Assembly: GCA_023213395.1 (NCBI GenBank) | Contig: CM041465.1 | Coordinates: 115,389,741-115,453,740, forward strand | Source: Cycas panzhihuaensis | Lineage: Eukaryota > Cycadophyta | Reading direction: 5' to 3' | DNA: 64,000 bases | Part shown: piece after piece, positions 46,884-59,157 of the stretch | Layout of the letters: every line of letters starts with the position of its first letter | How positions within the stretch are numbered: the first letter of the stretch is position 1 | Notes under the pieces: generated by a model | The model's database searches: none | What the model was told of the DNA's origin: nothing | What the model saw: the letters and a program-made list of their open reading frames with translations, nothing else | Translations under genes and position numbers: made by a program

Positions 46884-47600
46884 GATGGAAGTACGGTACA
46901 CCCATAGGGCGAAAGGAAGTTGAAGATGCTAATCCTTTTGAGATTGGGTGATGGTTTTCTTTAGGATGTTTATAAGGGTTTTATTAAAAGATTCTATTTT
47001 GCCATTAGCCTGGGGGTAATAGGGAGAGGAAGTTTTATAAGATATTTTAAATTTCTCATAAAGTTCATTCATTTCCTTATTACAAAAAGGGGTTTTTTAT
47101 CCATAATCAAGACATCGGGGACCCCAAATCGGTAAATGATATGCTGGTAGACAAAGGTGGCTATCATCTTGTGAGAAGTAAAGGATAAAGGGACCACTTC
47201 AGCCTAATTAGTAAAGTATTTCATCACAGTTAAGATGAACTTGTGCTACGACAAAAAGATGGTGTTATGGCCCCAATGAGATCTAATCCCCATTGAGAGA
47301 AAGGCCATGGAGATATGACAGGTTGTAAGGCCTCAGAAGGTAAACAGATGATGTTGGCATGCTCTTGACACCAATGACATCGCAAGGCATAGGCATGGGC
47401 ATCCTTAAAGAGGGATGGCCAATAATAGCCCATGTGAAGGATCCTTTGGGCCATGGATTGGCCCCCAAAATGGCTTCTATAGATGTCATTATGGCATTCA
47501 TGAAGCATTTGGCCCACTTCGTTAGGATGGATGCAATAGAAAAGGATCCCATCAAAAGACCTCTTGTACAACACCTCTTCTATGAGGAAGTACTACCTGG
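46884..47600 (-). pseudogene. int: Integrase N-terminal and core part of element B
   Basis: The open block 47230-47574 holds the zinc-binding region (ECHNDIYRSHFGG ... CHWCQEHAN) and the first catalytic Asp in WGLDLIGAI. It continues with stops through KYFTN and VYQHIIYRFGVPDVLIMD to the break at 46884, where element E interrupts it. The DNG motif is degraded. Confidence 0.85.
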
Positions 47601-47639
47601 CAGTAGCCCGAATACATGACCTAACCTTGTCACTTACAT

Positions 47640-49110
47640 TAGGGTGATATTGTCACTCTGTAAGGTATCATACAATATCCCCATATTACTCATTATCAGT
47701 CAATGGATGGGGAGACAAGTTTTGAATAGGAAAAATGGGTTCGTCAGGAAAGGAGTCACCAAAAGGGGTATCAGAAGAGTTTGGAATGGGGGTGTCAGCT
47801 AGTTATTTGGCAACCACCATCCACTTCTTTGATTTCCTATTAACAATTTAGAGATCAAATTCTTAGAGGAGGATGACCCACTTGCGAGTTCTACTTATCA
47901 AGTTAGATTGGGTTAGCAAACACCTCAAGGGATCAGATTGAACGATCACTCAAGTAGTGTTTCTGAGTAAGTAGCACTTAAACTTCTTAGTAACATGCGC
48001 CAAGTAGAGGCATTTTTCTTAGCGGCAGAGTAATTAATCTAAGTAGAAACTAGGGTGCAGCTGATGAAGTAAATGGCTCTCTTGGTTCCTAAGTCATCCT
48101 CCTAGGCAAGAATGGCACCTAAGAGTTCATCGGTGGCCAAGGTATAAAGGATGAAGGGCCTATCAAAGAGAGGGAGGGCCAAAGTCAGAGCAAAAGCTAG
48201 AGCTCTCTTAAGCTCCTCGAAGGCATCCTAGGCCTTCAGAGACCAAATAAACAAGGCCATTTTCTTCAATAGGTTGGTGAGAGGTTTTGCATTTATGACG
48301 AAGTTTACTAAGAAATTCTTAAGAAAGCCTAATCTACCCAAGAATGACTTGATTTCTTACTAGGTCTAAGGGGGAGGCATGTTAAAGATAACCTTGACTT
48401 TGTCAGGGTTGATTTGGATTCCTTATTTTGAAACAAGGAAATCAAGGAGGTTGCCAACTATTACGACAAACACACATTTAAGGGGGTTTAGGCTTACATG
48501 GTATTTGCGGCATCATGTGAAGATGGCCCATAAATTACTAGGATAGTAGGCCCTTATGCGCGAAAGGCCTATCATGTTGTCCATAAAAACCCCAAGGGTT
48601 TCGTTAATAAGGTCATGAAAGACAGATTGCATTGCCCTTTGATAAGTAGCGCCTATATGTTTAAGCCTAAAGGGTATCACCTTGTAAGTGAAGGCGCCCT
48701 AAGGAGTGGTGAAGATTGTTTTATGACGATCTTCAGGGGAGATTTGGATTTGGTTATATCTTGATAAGTTATCCATTAAAGACATGACTTCAAATCTAGT
48801 CGTTTGATAGATGATCTGATCGATGAAGGGGAGAGGAAAGTTATCCTTAGGATATGCATTATTGATGTCATAAAATTTAATGTATGTCTTGATCGCCCCA
48901 TTCATTTTAGCAACAAGAACACTATTAGACACCCACTTGGGGTAGTCGATGGAAGTGATTAACCCCATATCTAGGAGTTTCTCAATTTCCATCTTCATGG
49001 TAGCTAAAAGTTTTGGGTGAAGAGGGCACTGCTTTTGCCACAGGGGGCGAGTGCCCAGAATGGTAGTGAGGTTGTGGGTGATAATAGAAGTGTCTATTCC
49101 CTTCATGTCA
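47640..49110 (-). pseudogene. pol: Reverse transcriptase and RNase H of element B
   Basis: Open block 48699-49106 starts MKGIDTSIITHNLTTILGTR and holds YPKWVSNSVLVAKMNG, YPKDNFPLPFIDQ and LMDNLSRYNQIQISPEDR, ending in a frame break. Further leftwards the RT catalytic region and connection (48330-48690) and RNase H (47640-48300) are readable only with many stops. B is the most damaged of the elements, which fits its place as host of the others. Confidence 0.82.
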
Positions 49111-49850
49111 GAGTAGTCCCATGGAAAAACATCATGTAATTTCTAAAAGAAAAGGGTGTATTCCTTCATTTCCTAAGGAGAGAATTCTACTCCCACGTTG
49201 ATGACCTTACTGGGAGCAAGGACGATATCCTTGGTTTATCCCAACCACATGGCATTCCCTTCATCAAAGTGAAGGGGGGCTTGGTCGATAGGAGGGGGCT
49301 AAGATCTTTTGGTGACCAAGAGGGAGATTGGGCACAGAGCCTGCTAGGTGCTCTGCTAAGACCTCATCATCCTCGAAGCAATCTATCCCATGGATGATCA
49401 CACTTTAAGAAGATGAGGGGTGAGGAGTAGAAGGAGCGGTCAAACTATAGCAATCAACCCACCACTCAATGTACTTAAGGGACTCTTTGGAAGAGTCAGA
49501 GGGTGACCCCTTATGATAAGTAACAAGAGGTTCCCTCACCTCATCGCTCGCGAAGGGCGATGAAGTGCAACATGAGGTGATACAGGAGGTTGCATAAGGG
49601 ACAGAAGCAATGACATATGAATTAGGAGGAGGACTAGACTCCTTGATGAAAGAGGTTTCAAGTCAAGATCTGAAATAGAGAGAGTCTTCCCTACTCATGT
49701 TTAGGAGTGATATGGGATGAGGGAGGTCCTCATCTTCACCATTGGACTCATTGTTGCTAAGCATGGCAAGGTACCCATAGCTCCCTACACCAATAGGATG
49801 AAATGGATAAGGTTCAAGGAAGAAGGGGAAGGGCCTTCTTCTGGGCAAGG
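49111..49850 (-). pseudogene. Protease-RT linker of element B
   Basis: Corresponds to the acidic, variable linker before RT. GVGSYGYLAMLSNNESNGED and DLPHPISLL are recognisable at 49663-49848 and match MFSDDESLDEDEDCLHPVSF in A. The remainder is broken by stops. Confidence 0.65.
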
Positions 49851-49989
49851 CGAACTAGGAATGTTGATAGAACAAGTGGAGGTATAGGTGGAAGGGCCCT
49901 TATCACCCTTCTCCTGGTTGCAAACTTCTTGACAGAGTTGACAGGTTTGTTTGGTGGGAGGAGGCTCTTAGGGGATAACCCTCATTCAT

Positions 49990-50380
49990 CCCTCATGGAA
50001 AAACTTAAGTTGCCCCCATCGGGATGAGCACACGGCTCCCATTTGGTCAAGCCATGGACATCCTAACAAGAGGTTATAGTCCACATCCACATCAAGGACT
50101 ACGATGTCAGAAAGGATAGTTTTATCCCTGAGAGTGAGGGGAATAGAAACCAATCCCAAAGGTGTATTTTTGCTACCATCGTAGCCTTGACACTCCTATG
50201 GGACTAGTTTAAGGGCTAATATGTCAAGTTCTTGCATGATGTTTAAGGGTATGGCATTGACAAAAGAACCATTATCTACAACAATCCTTCGAAGGGTGCA
50301 TTTAGGTGTGTCTATGGTTATGGTGAAGGGGTAGAACCATTGATATTCCATTTAACTAGCTAGGGGGGAGATCTTTAGGA
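49990..50380 (-). pseudogene. pro: Protease of element B
   Basis: The minus strand shows the VDNGS-type active site (about 50270-50290) and the LDVDVDYNL strand (about 50070-50100), followed by WGQLKFFHEG-like sequence. Frames are disrupted. Confidence 0.65.
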
Positions 50381-50519
50381 TCAAAGGAGATGATATTTTC
50401 ATGACTTGGGGTAATAACCAAGGCATGAATGGATGTGTTAGCTAATTCCAAAGTCTCTAGGAGAAGGGTGCATTGCTCAAGACAACTTCTCAAGACATCC
50501 ATCACGAACATCCCCACGA

Positions 50520-53140
50520 CTATGGTATGAAGCTCATCAATGATGGAGAAGGGCTTTCCTTTCGCGGTAGGTTAGGGAAGCACCCTTCAAAATTTGTAAT
50601 GACTGGGCACACGAGAATGGTCTTGGGAAGCATGGGGATTTCTAAAGGAGGGACTTCTAGAGGAGGATCAAGATGAGGAATGGAAGAAGAGGCACTGATT
50701 GCCTCTTTGGCTGATTGGGACCAGGTTAAGGTATATAACGGTGTGGTCTCAAGCATTTGAATGACTCTCTTTCCCTTGTTTCAGGATTGAGAATGAGAAG
50801 GAGTTTAGTAGTTGGGAGAATGAAAAGAAGAGGGAGAGTTCCTTATACCCTTCCCTTTAGCTTATGCAGGGTGAGGGTTTGGGGATCTTCCTCAGTTTCA
50901 CTTACCATTTTGTTGAGTGTTGTGATGGCATTCCCTATGTTTGGGGAAAGGATCCTTATGGACGGGTTGGTCTAGGTTGGGCCTAGATGTCAATTTAGGG
51001 GAACAATCATATTGTGGGGTGGCTTTAGGGTGCTGGGCCCTACATTGTGAGTCTTTACGAAAGCATTCCCCATGGATAGAACACCGTTTCTTCTTTAAGG
51101 AGGAATCTAGCTTCCTTGTTTGAGAAGACTAAGTATTACTGCCCTTGGGGGGTGCAGCTTGAGAATCTTGGTGGACTGGTTTGTGGGAAGTGGGTGATGA
51201 AGGGGCTTAGAGTTTAAGATCCTTCATGGTATATTCGAAAGAATGTATAGTAGAAGTTAAGGGGTCCAAGGTCTTCTCTGTCGAATGAGATGAAGACCTA
51301 GGAGGTTGTTGGGTTTTTGTATCGTGAGGTGAAGGAGGTTCCTCATGCTACTGTGAGGACCTAAGAGGCTTCTTGAGACCTGCTTAGATCTCAATGGCCT
51401 TAAGAGCTAAATACTTGGCTATGGCATAGTCACATGTGGTTGCCCCCATCTTAAGGACTTCAACATGGACTTCAGGGTGAAGGGCGTTAGCAAAGAGATC
51501 TCTCTTTAAATCCTCAGGCAAGGTTGCCTTTGTGGAGTAGAGAAGATCATGGAAGTGTCTCATAAAGTCATGATTCATCTTGTCATGACCTTGTTTAAGA
51601 GACATAAGAGCCTTCATTCTGCTCTCGAAAGGATGAGCTACATCAAAATAGTTAACGAATTCATCAATGAATTATTGGAATAAGTGGATAGAGTGCACTA
51701 GAAGATGATAGAACCATTTAAAGGCATTGCCTTGGAGGGAATACGAAAATAATTTCATTAGGATATGGTCGTATGCTAAAAATCAATACACACCATAGAA
51801 AAACTTTTGACATGCTCCATTGGATCTTGCAAATAGGTCCCATCAAATTTAGGCACCTCAAAAGGGTGAGGTAGTAAGTTGATTCTTAACACCTTAATGG
51901 ATAGAGGTGTCGATCTATAATCCATAAAGAGGCATGCCCTTGATTAGACCATAGGATTAACAAAAGATGGAAGAGAAGATGGACAAGGTTTCTTGAATCC
52001 TCCTTGGGAGACTTGGTTCAGAAGGGGATATATGCTTCCTTGCATTTGATGGGAAGGAACGAATCCTGCATTCGAAGAGATTGGAAGAGGAGTAGGTGGA
52101 TATGAGGGACCCGTCCCTCCTTGAGGATATACCCCTTGTTGGAAAGGAGATTGAGAGATGGTGTCTTAGGAGGGGGCTTGCCCTCCTTGTGAAGGTGCAA
52201 CATGAGAGAAAACATAAGAGGATGGGATAGAAGGGTATGGGATCAGATTTTACCCATATGGGCTACCTATAGGTGGTGCGATGCCATACAGATGCAAAGG
52301 ATCCACTCCATAAACAAGAAGAGGATTCCCTTGATCATGCCCCCATAGTTGGGAAGTATATCCTAGGGGCATATAAAGGGAAGGATCCTAAAGTTGAGCT
52401 TAGGTATGCGTGTGGATTGGTCCTGCACAATTAGATATAGGGGCATATGCAGGTCCCCTTGGTCTAATGGGGGGAAGATAGACTATAGTTGGTTGGGATG
52501 TAGTTGTTTGACTAGAGAGAAGCATACTCAACCCAAGTTAGGAAGAGGATATGCCTTGGTGGTCCCTAAGGAACTGGACCATATGGAGAAGAAGATGAAA
52601 TGAGGGATGCCCTCATTATAGGGAGGGGAGATGAACAAGATAGACGAGGTAGTGTAGATGTGGAAGAATGAAGCACTATGCTTTACAAGATGTTATCTAA
52701 CCACTTAGGATATGATTGGAGGCTAGTGGCTTGGAAGCACTGGTTAAGGGCTTCTACAACATCCATATGAGGGGTATCCTCCTAACCATATGAGGTGGAA
52801 GGGTCTTCAATAAGGTAGACCTTATAGGGCAATCCTCATGAGGATTTCCACCAAGGTGATGATAGTGTAAGGGAGAAGATACCTCCACCTCATGATTGGA
52901 GAGGTGGTGGACTTACGGGTGTTCTTGGTCACCTGGGTAAAAGATGGGGTCCTCACCCTCTTGGGTGGGCCCTTGGAAAGAAGTGGATGGCTCATGAGAC
53001 TAAAAAATATAGGCATGATATGCCCCATCTAAAGGGAATCCCTCTATGGTTGAATCAAAATCTAACGAAGGAAAGGGATGATAAGAGAAGTCTTCAACAA
53101 AGGAGGAAGGCCTCGTAAGTGAGAGAATCATTGCATACAA
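50520..53140 (-). pseudogene. gag: gag of element B
   Basis: Pieces of the family Gag in order: N-terminal DFSYHPFPSLDFDSTIEGFP (53000-53188 block), the Pro-rich middle (52018-52600, heavily mutated), the capsid core MKALMSLKQGHDKMNHDFMR with HPEVHVEVLKMGATTCDYA (51384-51617), and the gag-protease linker LETTPLYTLTWSQSAKEA (50520-50756). Numerous stops and frameshifts. Confidence 0.8.
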
Positions 53141-53276
53141 GTTTCCCCTAAAGATTGGAAGGAAAAGAGATAGTAAGGTGACAGACATTGGGGGCTAACT
53201 AATAGATCAACAAGAGCTACAAAAAAGGAGGTAGCACCAACAAAAAAGGGAGAAAAGATTAATCCCTTACTAGTGG

Positions 53277-53294
53277 ATCCCGGTATGGTTGCCA
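53277..53294 (-). other. Primer binding site of element B
   Basis: Minus strand TGGCAACCATACCGGGAT, one base from the LTR end TTCCA. It differs from the family site at a few bases. Confidence 0.65.
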
Positions 53295-53313
53295 GTGGAA
53301 TCGCACCTCTTGT

Positions 53314-53328
53314 GGGGGGGGGGGGGGG
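53314..53328 (+). repeat. G15 homopolymer
   Basis: Fifteen consecutive G bases close to the LTR end of B. The other LTRs have only ordinary sequence there. The length may be affected by sequencing error. Confidence 0.9.
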
Positions 53329-53970
53329 TTACTAAACCTAGATGAGATCAATCTAAAATAGCTAACAATTTTGGTGGATATGGACCTACGAGAACTAGGG
53401 AAAAAAATTACCCACAAAGGGTATCTGTGCATCAGAATGTAAGTTTGAGGACTCGTAAATGGTGCACAAACCCCTTTAAGTTAACTCCTCCCTGATTTGG
53501 AGTAACGGGTGGAAGAGGGATCTTCTCAGTTTCTTGAGTAACCATGAAAGGGGGCCCTCCCATCCTAGATGGCTGAAGGAGGGAAGGAGGAAGTGAGAAA
53601 ATACCTCCTCGCGTGAAGAGGTAACAAAGGAAATGAACCTTAGTAAGAAAGGAGAGAAACTCACATATAAACCTAAGGCTGCTTGCAATGTGATTAGAAA
53701 AGAGAGCGGCTAGTTCCACAAACTAAGTGCCGACCAAGGAGTGGAATCTAAGAGGTCTAGAATAGGGAAATAAAGAAAGAAGGAAAAAACAACATTGAGA
53801 GGAGGTACTCTCAAGGCACTATACCTAAGGAGGTTCTAGGTATAAAGGGTTGACAAAGGGTGTTGTCCTATGTCTATCTTTCCTTTATTATATGATAGAG
53901 AGATATGAGGTGAGAGTATTATGCTTGTGTATGCAAGAAATGACTTTAAAAGAAAAATAATGTATTCTTT

Positions 53971-53990
53971 CTCTCTCTCTCTCTCTCTAG
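53971..53990 (+). repeat. (CT)10 microsatellite
   Basis: Short CT run in the LTR of B. Confidence 0.9.
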
Positions 53991-56659
53991 ATACAACCTC
54001 ATTGTCTTTATTCTTTCATATGCAATGAAAGAAAGCAAGCAAATTGCTAAGTAGGCAAAAAGTTGAAGCAAGAGATGCAAAGCTATTTCATGATATGCAA
54101 TAAGGGGACAGGATCATGTACGGATGAGTGCCTACCCACCTTGCCTAAGCCTTGGTAAGGGTGAAGGCCCTTATGAAAGGAGTAAACAACTAGATGTGTG
54201 TGCATCAAAAGGAGAAGATAAGCACTTACTGGTGTAGGCTAGCTAAATTCTTAACTATATGAATTTAAATAGGCAAGAAAGAAACAACCAGTAAAGTGTA
54301 AAACAACATAATCCTTTCTTTTCCTTTTGTCTGGGGATATACAAGAAAAGGGGAGTAAAGGATAAGAGTAGGAAGAGTAGGGAGAGAGACGTACCCAGAA
54401 ATATGATGGTCAGCATAGCTCTACCCTCACCACTTTCACAATCCTTGCTCTTTTCCTTATTGCGGGTGGCACAACAGAAAGGATACCAGTGTAAAGGAGG
54501 GGGCTTCCTTACCTTTCTCTAAAATTGAAACAAAAGGAAAATGCGAAAAAAGGAAATGGAAATACTAAAATGACTTTACTTTGCAATTTTTAAAGTTCCA
54601 GACAAGCAACTGCTAAGTGAAAGAGGAGCATACCTAGGATGAAGATCCCTGCTTGCTCTAAACACAAGGAAACCTACACAAATAAAGCTCACCCTTCCCC
54701 AAGGGGCACCAAATACATGCAAGGATAAGTATGTGCAAGGAAATATGGCAAAATGCATGTATCTCTTTTGAAAGAAAAAACATTCAATGCTAATATTGTT
54801 CCTTATTTTGTATATATTGCTAAATATGTGATGTGAGAGAAGTGGGGATGAGAAAGAGAAGAATGGGTAGCCTTAGAATGGTTAACCCTCCAAATCTAAA
54901 ACATCTACACTATTCCCAAGCACCAAGACAAAGGGTAAAGAGAGTGAAACAACTTGATAACAAGTACATTGTAAAAGTTGTAAATGTTGAAAAAGTTGCA
55001 AAGTGCAACTTTTGTAAGTTTTTTTGTAAGAGTTAACCCAAAACACAAAATGGGTATGGAGTAGGGCTAAACCCTAGCCATGTAGGATCTCTGATGGTTG
55101 GTTGCAAATGCAACAATGGGCTGCCTACACTGCCACCAACAGAGATCTTCTTCTCAATGGTTCTCTAAGAAATAAAGGAAGGTGTGGAGAAGGAGAGGGG
55201 AGGAGAGAAGGGGGCTACCCTTGAGGAGAAGGTGTGTTGGGTGCAGAACCCTGCCTATGGCTCCTTTCGCTCTTCGTACAACCCTCTTCCCTGCTGCCTC
55301 CTTGAAAAACCCAAAGAGAACCAAGATGGGAGAAGTCGACATGCCAACATAAGGGAGGGCTTGCCTCCCAATACAATAAAGAAAAGGAGATAGAAACTTA
55401 CTACAAGGAACACTAATAGAAGAGTGCCTATGCTATCCAAAAGAGAAATCAAATGATTGATCTGAGAGTACCTAGTAAAGGCATATTTGAAGCAGATCTA
55501 CCTAGTAAACTAGGTGAAGAAGAGGGTATTTTGGGGTTTGCTGGAGGAAACCCTTATAGTGTAGCAAATGGAAAACAAAACCTTGAGCAAAAGGAGACCT
55601 GGAGCTTGGTGAGGCATTTGGAGTGTGATCCTTCTGCAGCCAATCTTGTTACAGACCTGTAACCTACATTTCCTTAGCTACAAGGGGCTAGTAGCTAGGT
55701 TGTTAGTCAGGTGCAGCATAGCTTAAGCCTATTACATGGCATATTTGGAGAAGAGAGTAGTGAAAAATAAATGAGAAGAGAAAGAAATGAGGTGGATTTT
55801 GGGTTTTTAAACCCAACCCTAGCTTAACAAGCGATTAGGGTTCACTATGGGTAGGAGTTGAGTCACTGCCATATGGTAATTTTCGTAAAAAATGCAAAAT
55901 TAACTGTGAACAGTTAAAAAAATAGTTATGAATAGTCACCCCGTGGTAAACTTAATGGTATTATAAAGTTTATAGTGGTACCATGAAGTTTACCATAGTA
56001 TGGACAAAAGAAAGATAAAAATAAGAGTGGGGGGAGCCCAGAAGCTCCCAAAAGAGAGGGGATCCTAGACCCTAAGGGGCAAGCTACAATATGTAGGTAA
56101 TAAGGCGATTATTAGATCTAGTGAGACCACAACAAGTAGGAAAGGGTGGTCAACAGCTCCTAAAAGATGACAAAAGGCACACATAGCATGACAACTGGGC
56201 CTAGGCGAGGTGTTAGGGGCTATGTCACACTAACGAGTCATGTGGCATGGGCTACGGAAGCCAAAAGGTACTTGGGGACATTGTGGAGATGATGGGGGAG
56301 ACCTGTGGAGTGCCATGGGATGTGTATCCTGAGGTCATCATAGGTTGAAAAGGTGTAGAGATGCAATATGGTTAGGCAAACAATGCAAAGAGATCATGCA
56401 GTCAATCAATTAGAATACAACACAAGCAAAGTGCTTCAATCCACCTTTTCTAAAATTGACAAGGGTGAGGATAGAAGCGTACCTAAACTTACCTGAGTCA
56501 TATCGCCCATGTGTATTCTCGATAGTTGTTGATATCCTTGTCTTTGCTAAGTATAACTTGGGCCTTCTTATTGATTTGAGGGTGCTCCTTGTTAGTAAAT
56601 TAAGGATGATTATTAATAATATGGCCCATATGCTTAGATACCTTAATTCTATAAGAGTT

Positions 56660-57617
56660 GTAAGTCAACTTACTATCTCTTGCATTCAACAACTACATGT
56701 CTAATTTTGCCATAGTAGAGGTAAGTAACATTCAGTCTAGTCTACTAGTTTTTTTGAGATTGATTCTATAGTTGTTGTTGGGACTGTTGAGGTTATTGAC
56801 TTAGATAGGAGGAGGAGGTACTAACTAGTTGTTGTTACTACTAAGTTGGATACTGATGTGGCTCTTGAGTTATGGTGAGAAAGTCTAAGTGTTGAGCTAT
56901 ATCTTGATGTTGACTAAGTTGTTAGGTTACTTTATTGATAGACTTATCCTTTTCTAAGTTTTAGGCTGCAAAGGTAGGAGATAAGTCAGATGTATATGTC
57001 ATCCCAAGTTGGTTGAGTATATTCTCTTCTCAAAGTAAGAGCCCCTTAAAGGTTATGAAGTCCATTTTGGAATAATTATTATGTAATTTGAAGACATAGA
57101 AGTTGTATTCTATGGGTAGGATGCTTATAATGCTAGAGATTAAATCATGGATAGAAGGTGGATCACTAAGGATTATAAGTTGATTCCTGATGGTTTTAAC
57201 TATGGTCAAATGGTTGGTTATATTTCCAATAAAAGGCATTACAAAATGGAAAGCTTTGAGGGTAATGGATCTAGATTCATCCTTTCTCTTATAGAGGATC
57301 TAAAGTATTATACATGCCTCATAAGATATTTGAGCAATTTCAATATTTTGGTCCATTTAGTCTTCAACAATCAAGTGGAGGAAAAATAAGGCAATGTTGT
57401 CCTTAGTTTTGAAGTTTGCTAAGGCTATGGGATCAAGTGGCATTGTTATGGTAGGGTCATTAGGATCTTTTATTAACATAGGAAGGGGTACCTCCCTATT
57501 CATATAGGGCCAATATTCATTTATAATGAGTAAGTTTTTGACTTATTTTTTTTATGGTATGAAATTATTAATGCCATTGGGTTTAGTGGTATTAGAAAGA
57601 AGTATTTATGATGCCAT
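56660..57617 (-). pseudogene. gag: Ty1/copia gag fragment interrupted by element B
   Basis: Not related to the Tat elements. On the minus strand an ATG at 57617 begins a frame with stops. It reads NEYWPYMNREV, then FKTKDNIALFFLHLIVEDQ, then NHLTIVKTIRNQLIILSD, DLISSIISILPIEYNFYV and TFKGLLL. These fit the UBN2-type copia Gag pattern (LP..Y..fv..L). A degenerate zinc knuckle, GKIRHVVVECKR, follows at about 56675-56717; its first Cys residues and the Gly are changed. Protease and the rest of pol are absent because the LTR of B begins at about 56534. Confidence 0.65.
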
Positions 57618-59157
57618 GTTTTTGTTTTTATTTGTTTTACATTTTTAAAGATTGTATAAATAGGTACTAATCTACATAGGGGGCTACTAAACTAGGATTC
57701 CAAGGTTTAAGGGTCTCTAGAAAAGTTCTTGATTACTATCCTATCTAGTGGCATCTACCTATAAGTGGTAAACTAGGGGTCTAATATACTAGTATATGAG
57801 TTCAAATGATCGATATACCTTAATATGTATTCTACAAAGAAGCTCAAGGACCCCCCCTGTTTTGTTTCCCCACCTACACCAAACTTATATCTAATGATAG
57901 ATCTAGTAGTGGGAACTTATCTAACCAAGGTACTCACCCCCTCTGGGTCTAATCTGATCTCCAAAATCTAAAAGAAAATGGTATACACCTCATCTTACCA
58001 CCTATTACACCTAATAACTAATGGTTTTCTTAGTAAATTAGACTACACCTAAGGCATGTATGGGGTGGTAACTTAAGGGGTCCTAATTGTTCCCCTTATA
58101 AAGCTATAAATAGGGGGCTCAATTTAAAAATTATCTTTTTAATATGAAAAATTGATTTTTAAGGTGAGTTTCTTACAAACACAAGGTTCCTTTTAAGCAA
58201 AAAATTAAAATAAATATGAAATAAAGGAGATTGAAAGGATAAAAATAGGTTTAGAAAGCTCTTTGATGGGTCAAGATTAAGAAAGAACTTTATTAACCTT
58301 CCAAGAGAAACACCTATATAAGAAGTAATACCACACACTTATTATCCATAAAAATAGAATTAAACAACTGAACAAGGATTAACCACAACCTAAATTAGCA
58401 CAAGAACTTTAAAGAAACTGAAATAAGCCTTTAAAAATTGAGAGAAAAGGCTAAAAAAACTCAAATAGTAAGGCTAAGTTTAACAGTTAATATCTTTAGG
58501 AAATTAACTCCAAATTAGATGCTAAACTATAGAGCTTTGAATCTACTTTCTAACAGTTTAGATGGTTTATAAATTAGACTTACGATTGCTAAGATATGGC
58601 CTATATAGTGCAGGTACCCTTTTATGTTAAAAAACCAAGTGAGGATGGGGTTAAGCCCCTTCTAAAATTGGCCCTTAGTTACCTACTGGCTATACATGAC
58701 CACTTGCTAATATAGCTATGGGGATAATGGACTTGAAAACTTATCAAAAGCATCTTAATATCTTTTTAAAAGTACAAAAAAGATTAAATCTAATTAAATC
58801 TCTTTTGAGGTCTACCCTTTAAGCCAAAAAGTAGGTTATATGATGATGAAATATGATTGGATTTAGGGACTATAGACACCAAATCTCAAAAATTAAATTT
58901 GACTTAATTTAATTGATTAATATTAAAAGTTAAAGAAAAATAATGAAATATTTAAGAAAAAAGAGAGATGTGAGGCTTCATGTGACCCATGCACAGAGAT
59001 GGGCAATTTTTGGAGGAGTGTGAAAGCAAAATAGAGGCCCAAATAGTCGCGAATCAAAATGTAACTTTAGAGGGAAGGGTTTAATAGCCTATGAATGCTA
59101 ATGGATGTGTTTTTTAAGAAAATAGACTCAGAATGAGTGAAATAGAGTTATGGAAGT
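57618..59157. other. Unassigned AT-rich segment
   Basis: About 1.5 kb with no credible reading frame. It lies upstream of the copia gag on the minus strand, so its 57.6-kb side probably holds that element's leader and possibly its LTR. I could not find a TGGTATCAGAGC-type primer site or paired LTR ends. Poly-A/T-rich stretches and GTTCCTTTTAAGC-like sequence give no further clue. Confidence 0.4.

Larger units (their letters stand above)
53296..56534 (-). repeat. 5' LTR of element B
   Basis: The end at 53296 (TGCGATTCCA on the minus strand) is clear. The start is placed at about 56534 by alignment of CCTGAGTCA...TATTCTCGATAG with the LTR starts of C and F, but the terminal TG is not preserved. 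At about 3.2 kb it is the longest LTR here. It contains the repeated AAACTT...GGTACC...AAGTTT block (55935-56005), (CT)10 at 53971-53990 and a 15-base G run. Confidence 0.75.

Noticed and set aside
55453-55662. 69-aa frame MIDLRVPSKGIFEADLPSKL
   Set aside because: It falls inside the LTR of B, on the strand opposite to the element, and no counterpart is seen in other LTRs.
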